Assembly: GCA_023255355.1 (NCBI GenBank)
Contig: JALRIU010000111.1
Coordinates: 1-5,078, forward strand
Length of the DNA stretch: 5,078 nt
Source: Pseudomonadales bacterium
Lineage (GTDB): Bacteria > Pseudomonadota > Gammaproteobacteria > Pseudomonadales > JAHEIH01
Reading direction: 5' to 3'
The position numbers were made by a program, and so were the translations under genes. The notes under the pieces were generated by a model that was not told the DNA's origin, searched no databases, and was given only the letters and a program-made list of their open reading frames with translations. Below, in pieces: positions 1 through 5,078 of the stretch (the stretch's first letter is position 1; each line of letters opens with the position of its first letter).

Positions 1-1
1 T

Positions 2-349
2 TCAAAAGATGAAGAGCTAAGTTATTTGGTTCAAACAATTCATGGGGTCAAGAAGAATGTGCTTCAACAGAAGAAAAGGGCAGTATATAAGAACTTCAGA
101 AATGAGTATGAAGTTGAAAATCTGACCACAGAATATCATAAATTTTGTATTGAAAGAACTGATCAAAAGATTTCAATGTTATGTGATAATGACGTAATTA
201 TCTCAATTGGTAAATCAAATAGGCGGTTCAAATATTTGACAGATCCTGTATATTTAATGATCAATAATGGAGCATGTTGTAATAAGCTAGATAGTGATAC
301 AACGGACTCTATTTTATACATTCGAAACGTCAGCATTCAAGAATTATGA
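2..349 (+). CDS. Unrecognised AT-rich protein, C-terminal part (5' end outside window)
   Basis: The frame is open from base 2 to the TGA at 347-349, giving 115 residues with no start that can be fixed. A TTG at 26 and later ATGs are internal possibilities only, because the frame continues upstream into lysine- and glutamate-containing sequence, so this is the tail of a longer protein. I do not recognise the family. The first half is basic and looks helical (the KKNVLQQKKR segment). The second half looks more strand-rich and holds most of the four cysteines (C49, C61 and the pair C92-C93, counting from base 2), with no classical zinc spacing. I see no signal peptide or membrane segment in this part. 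GC is about 31% against the mid to high 40s in ribBX, and four of the six arginine codons are AGA or AGG, whereas ribBX mostly uses CGC/CGT. This supports acquisition by transfer. No intrinsic terminator separates it from ribBX. It could be the end of an island, prophage or defence gene; that is inference. Confidence 0.6.
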   Translation, partial: SKDEELSYLVQTIHGVKKNVLQQKKRAVYKNFRNEYEVENLTTEYHKFCIERTDQKISMLCDNDVIISIGKSNRRFKYLTDPVYLMINNGACCNKLDSDTTDSILYIRNVSIQEL

Positions 350-378
350 ACAGACTAATTCTCACGTTTTTTTTGAGG

Positions 379-384
379 TATAAT
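379..384 (+). promoter_or_regulatory. -10 box (TATAAT) of a probable ribBX promoter
   Basis: An exact TATAAT sits 35 bases before the ribBX start codon, which would place transcription start near 390-392 and give a leader of about 30 bases. No good -35 hexamer lies 15-18 bases upstream (TAATTC at 356-361 is a poor match), and there is no extended TGn motif directly before it. The promoter may therefore be weak or activator-dependent, or the match may be chance in AT-rich DNA. Its place in the only gap upstream of ribBX favours a real promoter. Confidence 0.5.
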
Positions 385-403
385 AGCTAACTTTACTGCA
401 CAC

Positions 404-408
404 TAGGT
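404..408 (+). promoter_or_regulatory. Weak ribosome binding site for ribBX
   Basis: The only Shine-Dalgarno-like stretch before ribBX is AGG at 405-407 within TAGGT, separated from the ATG by 12 bases that include an eight-A run. Spacing is longer than the usual 5-9 bases. The ATG at 420 is still the right start: the first in-frame stop upstream is TAG at 384-386, no ATG/GTG/TTG lies between, and the protein begins with the family's usual MALNSIEEII-type N-terminus. Confidence 0.4.
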
Positions 409-419
409 ATTCAAAAAAA

Positions 420-1541
420 ATGGCCCTAAATAGTATCGAAGAAATCATTGCAGATATCGCGAAAGGCAAAATGGTCATCTTGATGGATGACGAAGACCGC
501 GAAAATGAAGGCGACATTATCGTCGCTGCAGAGGCAGTTACCCCTGAGATTGTGACATTTTTTGCGCGTGAGGCCTGCGGCTTAATTTGTCTGCCAATTA
601 CTGAAGAACGCGCCCTGCAATTAGACCTACCATTGATGGTGGATCGCAACAAATCGACACATTCAACTAACTTTACGGTGTCGATTGAAGCTGCGACAGG
701 AACCACTACGGGTATTTCCGCTGCGGATCGCGCCCGTACAGTTCAAGCCGCTGTTGCCAAAGACGCAAAACCTGCAGATATTATTCAGCCAGGACATATT
801 TTTCCGCTCGTCGCTAAGCGTGGCGGTGTTCTTGCGAGAGCGGGCCACACCGAGGCCGGCGTTGACCTAGCCCGTCTTGGTGGTTTTGAACCAGCAGCCT
901 TAATTGTTGAGATCATGAATGAAGATGGCACCATGGCAAAGCGCCCTGAACTCGAGGCATTTGCTGAAAAACATGGGATCAAAATTGGTACGATTGCTGC
1001 TCTGATAGAATACCGCGCGATGAATGATACAACGGTTGATTTGATCGAACGCAAGGCAATCAATACCGTATATGGTGAGTTCGACCTGCACGTCTTTCAT
1101 GACAGACTAGACGATGCCCGTCATTATGCATTGAGCATGGGTGAGTTTAGCGCCGAAGATCCTACCTTAGTGCGTGTTCAAACACTCAATACACTTAGAG
1201 ACTTATTCCAAACTGTGCTTCCAACAACCAATCAACCTGGCTGGTCGTTATCACGATCACTACAACGTATTGCCGACGAAGGTCGAGGCGTACTTGTATT
1301 GGTAAGCCAAGAAGAAGACCGAGATCAACTACTTGAGCAAATTCGTATCTTCCCCGAATTGCCAAAGCCTGTAGTTCGCAGCGTGAGCGAAGAAGGACAG
1401 ATAATATTTAGAGTCATCGGAGCAGGTTCTCAAATTCTTAGCCAACTTGGCATTGGTAAAATGCGTTTGATGGGACCGCCCACCCGCTACAATGGCCTCG
1501 CGGGCTTCCATCTAGAGGTGGTTGAGTTTATTGAGGAATAA
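420..1541 (+). CDS. ribBX: 3,4-dihydroxy-2-butanone-4-phosphate synthase fused to a degenerate GTP cyclohydrolase II-like domain (RibBX type)
   Basis: A cytosolic riboflavin-pathway enzyme of 373 residues. Its N-terminal domain (about 1-202) converts ribulose 5-phosphate to the four-carbon unit 3,4-dihydroxy-2-butanone 4-phosphate plus formate. The acidic metal-binding loop DDEDRENEGD is at 23-32, CGLIC at 53-57, the HSTNFTVSIEA segment at 81-91, TGISAADRA at 97-105, PGHIFPL at 124-130 and GHTEAGVDL at 142-150 (conserved His143), followed by EIMNEDGTMA at 164-173. This half looks fully active. The C-terminal domain (about 205-373) keeps the GTP cyclohydrolase II fold signatures (IADEGRG at 284-290, IGAGSQILSQLGIGKMRL at 333-350). 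However, it has no cysteine at all, so the C-x2-G-x8-C-x-C zinc site is gone, the RQEGR-like motif reads SQEED, and the Arg-Asp before the IGAGSQIL-type motif is lost. It is therefore probably not a GTP cyclohydrolase, and a separate ribA should exist. Such RibBX proteins are known in proteobacteria including Shewanella. Many databases call the gene ribBA or ribB. It stands alone here with its own probable promoter and no FMN riboswitch. Confidence 0.93.
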   Translation: MALNSIEEIIADIAKGKMVILMDDEDRENEGDIIVAAEAVTPEIVTFFAREACGLICLPITEERALQLDLPLMVDRNKSTHSTNFTVSIEAATGTTTGISAADRARTVQAAVAKDAKPADIIQPGHIFPLVAKRGGVLARAGHTEAGVDLARLGGFEPAALIVEIMNEDGTMAKRPELEAFAEKHGIKIGTIAALIEYRAMNDTTVDLIERKAINTVYGEFDLHVFHDRLDDARHYALSMGEFSAEDPTLVRVQTLNTLRDLFQTVLPTTNQPGWSLSRSLQRIADEGRGVLVLVSQEEDRDQLLEQIRIFPELPKPVVRSVSEEGQIIFRVIGAGSQILSQLGIGKMRLMGPPTRYNGLAGFHLEVVEFIEE

Positions 1542-1572
1542 TAAATGGAAGCATCGCTTCCATTTATTATTT
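1536..1572. terminator. Bidirectional intrinsic terminator between ribBX and mazG
   Basis: Bases 1537-1552 pair perfectly with 1556-1571 in a 16-bp stem closed by an ATC loop (1553-1555), with a further G-U pair possible at 1536/1572. The core GGAAGC/GCTTCC provides the GC pairs. The outer stem is A/T, so each strand reads into a U-rich tract (TTTATTATTT on +, TTTATTATT on -). The hairpin overlaps the ribBX stop codon (1539-1541) and lies 27 bases past the mazG stop. It is suited to stopping both converging transcripts. Confidence 0.85.
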
Positions 1573-1598
1573 CTAACCTGACGAAGTAGTTATATAGA

Positions 1599-2381
1599 TT
1601 AGAGGCCTTTAGTCTTTGCTTCGTGCCATAGGCTATCCATGGCTTCTAACGAGCTCTCAGCAAGATCTCCATCTGTGTTGTCTTCAATGTAGGCAAAACG
1701 ACGTTCAAATTTAGCATTGCCGTCGCGCAGGCATTGTTCAGCATCCACTTTTAAGTGGCGCGCTAAATTCGCTGCGCAAAATAGCAAATCACCCAGCTCT
1801 TCCGCGCTATGGGCTTTATCCCCAGCAGAGAGCGCTTCTTCAAGTTCGAGTACTTCACTTTTTAGCTGTTCAAACACCTGAGATATATGAGGCCAATCAA
1901 ACCCCACCGTTGCAGCACGTTTGGTCAACTTTTGGGCGCGCGTCAGAGCAGGCAATGCCATTGGAATGTCTGCCAACACGCGAGGTTGTTGCTTGCTATC
2001 TCGCTCTTGCCGTTTGATCGCTTCCCAATTACGTTTAACCTCTTCCTCAGTAATTTGTTCCTTATCATGTGAGAACACATGCGGATGTCTTCGAATCAAT
2101 TTTTCAGTGAGCACATGCACGATCTTGGCAAAATCAAAACGGCCTTGTTCTTGACCCATTTGGGCATAGAAGACTACTTGGAACATGACATCGCCAAGCT
2201 CTTCAGCGATATGATCCCAATCTTCTCGTTCGATGGCGTCGACTAACTCGTAGACCTCTTCGACTGTCGAGGGAACAATACTACGAAAGGTTTGCTTGAT
2301 ATCCCACGGACAACCCGTTTCGGGATTGCGGAGCGACGCCATCACCTGCAATAGATCATCAATATCATAGCGGTCTTTCAT
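1599..2381 (-). CDS. mazG: Nucleoside triphosphate pyrophosphohydrolase MazG
   Basis: A cytosolic all-alpha NTP pyrophosphatase that hydrolyses NTPs, including damaged or non-canonical ones, to NMP and pyrophosphate. In E. coli it has also been linked to lowering (p)ppGpp. The 260 residues match the E. coli length (about 263) and carry two tandem MazG domains. In the first, GCPWD is at 23-27, the metal-binding EExxE at 41-45 and EELGD at 60-64, followed by KLIRRHPHVF at 94-103. In the second (about 145-235), VGFDWP is at 159-164, a glutamate-rich helix at about 171-182 and EELGD at 194-198. Both metal sites look intact; in the E. coli enzyme the C-terminal domain is the catalytic one. The ATG overlaps the relA stop by one base (TAATG), with GGGGAA (2394-2389) in the end of relA as a well-spaced ribosome binding site, so translation is probably coupled to relA. 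The mazEF toxin-antitoxin pair that separates relA and mazG in E. coli is absent. Confidence 0.95.
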   Translation of the reverse strand: MKDRYDIDDLLQVMASLRNPETGCPWDIKQTFRSIVPSTVEEVYELVDAIEREDWDHIAEELGDVMFQVVFYAQMGQEQGRFDFAKIVHVLTEKLIRRHPHVFSHDKEQITEEEVKRNWEAIKRQERDSKQQPRVLADIPMALPALTRAQKLTKRAATVGFDWPHISQVFEQLKSEVLELEEALSAGDKAHSAEELGDLLFCAANLARHLKVDAEQCLRDGNAKFERRFAYIEDNTDGDLAESSLEAMDSLWHEAKTKGL

Positions 2382-4621
2382 TAAGCGCTTCCCCGCTCAA
2401 CAGAAATGACATTAGGAAGGCTACTTAATTTATCAAACAGTTTGGCAAGCTCTGACATTTCGCTGATTTCGACAGTTAACGACATTCTGGCAACGTGCTG
2501 CTTAACATCGGTTTTGGTGTTCATACCAAGTACATTTATACGGTTTACTGTTAATAAAGACGTTATATCACGCAGCAAGCCCTGCCTATCATAGGCCTCA
2601 AGGTTAATATCGACAGGATAAACATGGCTTTCCCCGCCGCCCCATGAGACAGCAATAATTCTGCTGCTATCGACGGATTTTAAATGCAATAACTGTGCAC
2701 AATCAGTACGATGAATTGAGACACCTCGCCCTTTGGTAATGTAACCAATAATGTCATCACCAGGTAAAGGTTTACAACAACGTGCAAATTGCGTGAGAAG
2801 CTTACCGACACCATCGATTTGAATATTATCCGTATCGCCCGATTTTGAAGAGGGACGTCCTTTGGGGGGCTCTACTTTTTCAGGGGTAGGTACTTCGATG
2901 AAGCTTTGAGCAACCTGTACAACATGGTTGAGACTGACATCACCGGCGCCCACTGAAGCATACATTTCATCAACTGTTTGACACTTTAAACGTTGCGATA
3001 TTGCTTTGTAATCCAAGCTCGTGAGGGCCATACGCTTAAATTCGCGCTCAACAAGCTGACGACCTGCACTTATATTTTCTTCACGGCTTTGGAGCTTGAA
3101 CCAAGACTGAATCTTAGATTTGGTACGATTAGAACTAAAAAAACCTAAACTTTCGCGCAACCAGTCCCGGCTTGGACCACCCTCTTTGGCGGTGAGAATT
3201 TCAACTTGGTCGCCTGTTTGCAGCGCATGAGTCAACGGCACGATACGGCCATTCACCTTGGCGCCACGACAACGGTGCCCTACTTCTGTGTGAATATTGT
3301 AAGCAAAATCTAGAGGTGTAGCGTTAGTTACAAGATCAACTACGTGGCCATCAGGGGTAAATACATAGATTCGATCTTGGTAAAAATCTTCAACTGCTGT
3401 GAGCATTTCACGATCGGCATCGTCACCGTTCATGTCCTCATGCCATTCGAGTACCTGGCGTAACCAAGCGATTTTCTCTTCGTAACTATCACCGTTACCA
3501 GCGGCTTTATCTGCCCCCTTATAGGCCCAATGCGCACAAACACCAAATTCGGCATCCTCATGCATTTGAAAGGTTCGAATTTGGACTTCAAGAACCCGTC
3601 CTTGCGGTCCAATCACTGCAGTATGAAGAGAGCGATAGCCGTTATGCTTGGGGTTGGCGATATAGTCATCAAACTCATTGGGGATATTGCGCCAAAGCGT
3701 GTGAACAACACCCAATACCGAATAGCAATCTTGAATGGAAGGCACCAAAATACGTACTGCGCGAATATCATAGACTTGCGAAAAATTAATATTTTTGCGC
3801 TGCATTTTGCGCCAAATCGAGTAAATGTGTTTGGCTCGTCCAGCCACATCGCCATCGATGCGCAATTCAGTTAACTCATGCCTAAGGCGGGCCACAACAT
3901 CTTTGATAAAGGCGTCTCGCTCGATGCGCTTTTCATCGAGAAGTTTAGCGATGCGCTTGTATTCATCGGTATGAAGATAGCGAAACGCCAGATCTTCCAA
4001 TTCCCATTTGATATGCCCGATACCTAAGCGATGGGCCAATGGTGCATAAATATTAGAGATTTCACGAGCCACCCGCTCGCGCTTACCAGGATTGTTTTTG
4101 ACAGCCCTGATAGCACAGGTACGCTCGGCCAATTTAATTAGTGCAACCCTCACATCGTTCACTAAAGATATGAGCATTTTACGGGTCTTATCCGCTTGGC
4201 CTGTATTCTGCCCAAAAACACGACTTTCTTCGGTTCTAACTGCCGAAATAGCCGCCATCCTTAAGACACCCATTACCAAATTAGCGACTTTAGGCCCAAG
4301 TTGTTTTTCAATAGCTTCAACGCTGATTTTGCCTTCACGGGCAGCACGATAAATGATAGCCGCAACCAGGGTATCTTGATCAAGCTTAAGGTCAGACAGG
4401 ATCTCTGCCATTTCCAAACCGGTTAAAAAGCTCGAAATATCTTTTGACCAAATGTTTTCCGCAGCAAGAGCCTCAAGTTCAAGACGCTCGGCTAACTCAG
4501 CGACATTGACTAAGGCTTCCGTTGATATATCAGTACGATCAGCCAGTACACGCTGCGCCCATGAACGAACATCAACACGTCCATCAGCAAACTGCGGGTA
4601 GTCTTCTCGAACTTTAACCAT
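2381..4621 (-). CDS. relA: Ribosome-associated (p)ppGpp synthetase RelA (stringent response)
   Basis: RelA transfers pyrophosphate from ATP to GDP or GTP to make (p)ppGpp when uncharged tRNA enters the ribosomal A site. At 746 residues it matches E. coli RelA (744). Domains in order: pseudo-hydrolase (about 1-200), synthetase (about 200-385), TGS (about 414-476), helical region (about 480-595), zinc-finger/RIS (about 598-655) and ACT (about 665-746). The hydrolase HD motif is replaced (YRAAREGK at 91-98), so it should not degrade (p)ppGpp. The synthetase has GRAKHIYSIWRKM at 261-273, Asp285 in YDIRAVR, NGYRSLHTAVIG at 327-338 and Glu345 in EVQIRT. The acidic EFDD at 316-319 is the form seen in monofunctional RelA rather than the RxKD of bifunctional enzymes. 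CC at 615-616 and D640-C641 keep the conserved RIS residues. The start is well fixed: an in-frame TGA lies 15 bases upstream, and GAGAA (4635-4631) sits nine bases before the ATG. It lies 29 bp downstream of cysM and shares one base with mazG. A SpoT-type hydrolase must be encoded elsewhere. Confidence 0.97.
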   Translation of the reverse strand: MVKVREDYPQFADGRVDVRSWAQRVLADRTDISTEALVNVAELAERLELEALAAENIWSKDISSFLTGLEMAEILSDLKLDQDTLVAAIIYRAAREGKISVEAIEKQLGPKVANLVMGVLRMAAISAVRTEESRVFGQNTGQADKTRKMLISLVNDVRVALIKLAERTCAIRAVKNNPGKRERVAREISNIYAPLAHRLGIGHIKWELEDLAFRYLHTDEYKRIAKLLDEKRIERDAFIKDVVARLRHELTELRIDGDVAGRAKHIYSIWRKMQRKNINFSQVYDIRAVRILVPSIQDCYSVLGVVHTLWRNIPNEFDDYIANPKHNGYRSLHTAVIGPQGRVLEVQIRTFQMHEDAEFGVCAHWAYKGADKAAGNGDSYEEKIAWLRQVLEWHEDMNGDDADREMLTAVEDFYQDRIYVFTPDGHVVDLVTNATPLDFAYNIHTEVGHRCRGAKVNGRIVPLTHALQTGDQVEILTAKEGGPSRDWLRESLGFFSSNRTKSKIQSWFKLQSREENISAGRQLVEREFKRMALTSLDYKAISQRLKCQTVDEMYASVGAGDVSLNHVVQVAQSFIEVPTPEKVEPPKGRPSSKSGDTDNIQIDGVGKLLTQFARCCKPLPGDDIIGYITKGRGVSIHRTDCAQLLHLKSVDSSRIIAVSWGGGESHVYPVDINLEAYDRQGLLRDITSLLTVNRINVLGMNTKTDVKQHVARMSLTVEISEMSELAKLFDKLSSLPNVISVERGSA
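2389..2394 (-). promoter_or_regulatory. Ribosome binding site of mazG inside the relA 3' end
   Basis: Read on the minus strand, GGGGAA lies seven bases before the mazG ATG, within the last codons of relA. With the TAATG stop/start overlap at 2379-2383 it supports the ATG at 2381 as the mazG start and suggests re-initiation by ribosomes finishing relA. Confidence 0.55.
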
Positions 4622-4650
4622 AAGCTTGAATTCTCAATCGATAAATGTCG

Positions 4651-5078
4651 CTAAGCAAACACGCCAGTTGAAAGGTAGCGATCGCCCCTATCACAAACAA
4701 TAGCAACGATTACTGCATTTTCAAGGGTTGCAGAAAGCTTTAATGCCGCCGCCACAGCGCCGCCAGAGGAAACGCCACAAAAAATACCTTCTTTTGACGC
4801 CATAAGTCGCATGGTATGCTCAGATTCGGCTTGACTGATATCCATCACCTGATCAACGCGCGCTCGTTCAAAAATTTTTGGCAAATAGGCCTGCGGCCAG
4901 CGTCGAATGCCCGGTATGGCTGATCCATCCTGTGGTTGCAGACCAACAATCTGTATATCAGGATTTTGCGTCTTAAGGTAGGCTGACACCCCCATGATCG
5001 TCCCGGTTGTGCCCATTGAACTGATAAAATGGGTGACCTCGCCGCCCGTTTGACGCCATATTTCAGGACCTGTCGTAT
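4651..5078 (-). CDS. cysM: Cysteine synthase B (O-acetylserine sulfhydrylase), C-terminal half; 5' end outside window
   Basis: A PLP-dependent cytosolic enzyme that makes cysteine from O-acetylserine and sulfide. The CysM isoform can also use thiosulfate, giving S-sulfocysteine. The frame runs off the right edge with no start visible; 142 full codons are present, about half of a normal protein of roughly 300 residues, and the N-terminal PLP lysine lies outside. Visible family marks are TTGPEIW near the edge, the PLP-phosphate loop in SSMGTTGTIMG (around 5022-4990), GLQPQDGSAIPGIRRWP, FCGVSSGGAVAAAL (serine-rich loop next to the PLP ring) and the C-terminal CDRGDRYLSTGVFA. The IRRWP loop and this C-terminus point to CysM rather than CysK. 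The TAG stop is 29 bp before relA, so the two probably share a transcript. An ATG at 5016 is internal (GTTGT loop), not the start. In several related genomes rlmD lies between cysM and relA; it is absent here. Confidence 0.95.
   Translation of the reverse strand, partial: TTGPEIWRQTGGEVTHFISSMGTTGTIMGVSAYLKTQNPDIQIVGLQPQDGSAIPGIRRWPQAYLPKIFERARVDQVMDISQAESEHTMRLMASKEGIFCGVSSGGAVAAALKLSATLENAVIVAIVCDRGDRYLSTGVFA

Larger units (their letters stand above)
365..422 (+). repeat. Inverted repeat, T8/A8 arms, spanning the ribBX leader and start codon
   Basis: TTTTTTTTGA at 367-376 is the exact reverse complement of TCAAAAAAAA at 411-420. Adding G366-U421 as a wobble pair and C365-G422 gives a 12-bp stem around a 34-base loop. 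The right arm includes the ribBX ATG (420-422), while the TATAAT box and the weak AGG ribosome binding site lie in the loop. Only RNA that begins upstream of 365 contains both arms. Most pairs are A-U, so stability would be modest. A regulatory role is inference; homopolymer runs of this length also arise by chance in AT-rich gaps. Confidence 0.35.

Noticed and set aside
26..349. A complete 107-residue protein starting at TTG 26
   Set aside because: The frame stays open for all eight codons upstream to the window edge and no ribosome binding site precedes the TTG, so a 5'-truncated gene is the better reading.
361..378. Intrinsic terminator of the left-edge gene at the T8 run
   Set aside because: Only a four-base CTCA/TGAG pairing flanks the T run, and the run lies in the loop rather than after a stem.
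350..419. FMN riboswitch upstream of ribBX
   Set aside because: The gap is only 70 bases, AT-rich and without the conserved RFN-element helices; there is no room for the roughly 120-base or longer element.
1..419. Integration site (tRNA gene, integrase or att repeat) at the left boundary
   Set aside because: No tRNA, no recombinase and no direct repeat could be seen; the idea of transfer rests on base composition and codon use only.
362..706. 114-residue reading frame on the - strand over the ribBX start
   Set aside because: It is antisense to the conserved synthase domain, its low-complexity serine-rich content is typical of a shadow frame, and it has no partner or motif.
3530..3874. 114-residue reading frame on the + strand inside relA
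   Set aside because: It lies wholly antisense to the conserved RelA synthetase region, has no recognisable protein features, and is explained as a shadow of relA codons.
4622..4680. Separate relA promoter in or near the cysM-relA gap
   Set aside because: TTGCTT and GAGAAT on the minus strand are 17 bases apart, but both match the consensus poorly and the second overlaps the likely ribosome binding site.
5014..5016. ATG at 5016 (minus strand) as the start of a short cysM
   Set aside because: It falls within the conserved SSMGTTGT loop, and family-typical sequence (TTGPEIW) continues upstream to the window edge.

Overview
The window reads as part of a gammaproteobacterial chromosome, probably a marine or aquatic species. 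The RelA, MazG, CysM and RibBX proteins are all of gammaproteobacterial type, and the cysM-relA-mazG order is a familiar one in Pseudomonas/Oceanospirillales-like genomes. This taxonomic guess rests on remembered family sequences, not on a search. By eye, GC is in the mid to high 40s over most of the window. It falls to about 31% (108 G+C in 349 bases, counted by hand) in the leftmost gene.

Layout from left to right. (1) Bases 2-349, + strand: the 3' end of an unrecognised AT-rich gene that enters from outside the window and uses different arginine codons from its neighbours. It may be the edge of an acquired segment. (2) Bases 350-419: a short gap with a perfect TATAAT box, a T8 run and an A8 run that together form an inverted repeat, and a weak ribosome binding site. 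(3) Bases 420-1541, +: ribBX, with a 3,4-dihydroxy-2-butanone-4-phosphate synthase domain that looks intact, fused to a GTP-cyclohydrolase-II-like domain that has lost its zinc cysteines. (4) Bases 1536-1572: a 16-bp hairpin that can end transcription from both sides of a convergent junction. (5) A leftward cluster, transcribed cysM (5' end outside the window), then relA (4621-2381), then mazG (2381-1599). There are 29 bp between cysM and relA, and relA and mazG share one base.

How the genes relate. ribBX makes the four-carbon precursor of riboflavin and stands apart from the leftward cluster. In that cluster, cysM is the last step of cysteine synthesis from O-acetylserine. relA makes (p)ppGpp when uncharged tRNA occupies the ribosome. 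mazG hydrolyses non-canonical NTPs and has been linked to (p)ppGpp levels in E. coli. The tight spacing suggests a single transcript, which would tie amino-acid supply to the starvation alarm, but the order is commonplace and needs no special explanation.

I found no convincing new multi-gene system. The points most worth a second look are the AT-rich orphan at the left edge, the inverted repeat that could cover the ribBX start codon in read-through transcripts, and the degenerate second domain of RibBX. No tRNA, rRNA, CRISPR array, insertion sequence or riboswitch was seen. No gene-free stretch exceeds 70 bases.
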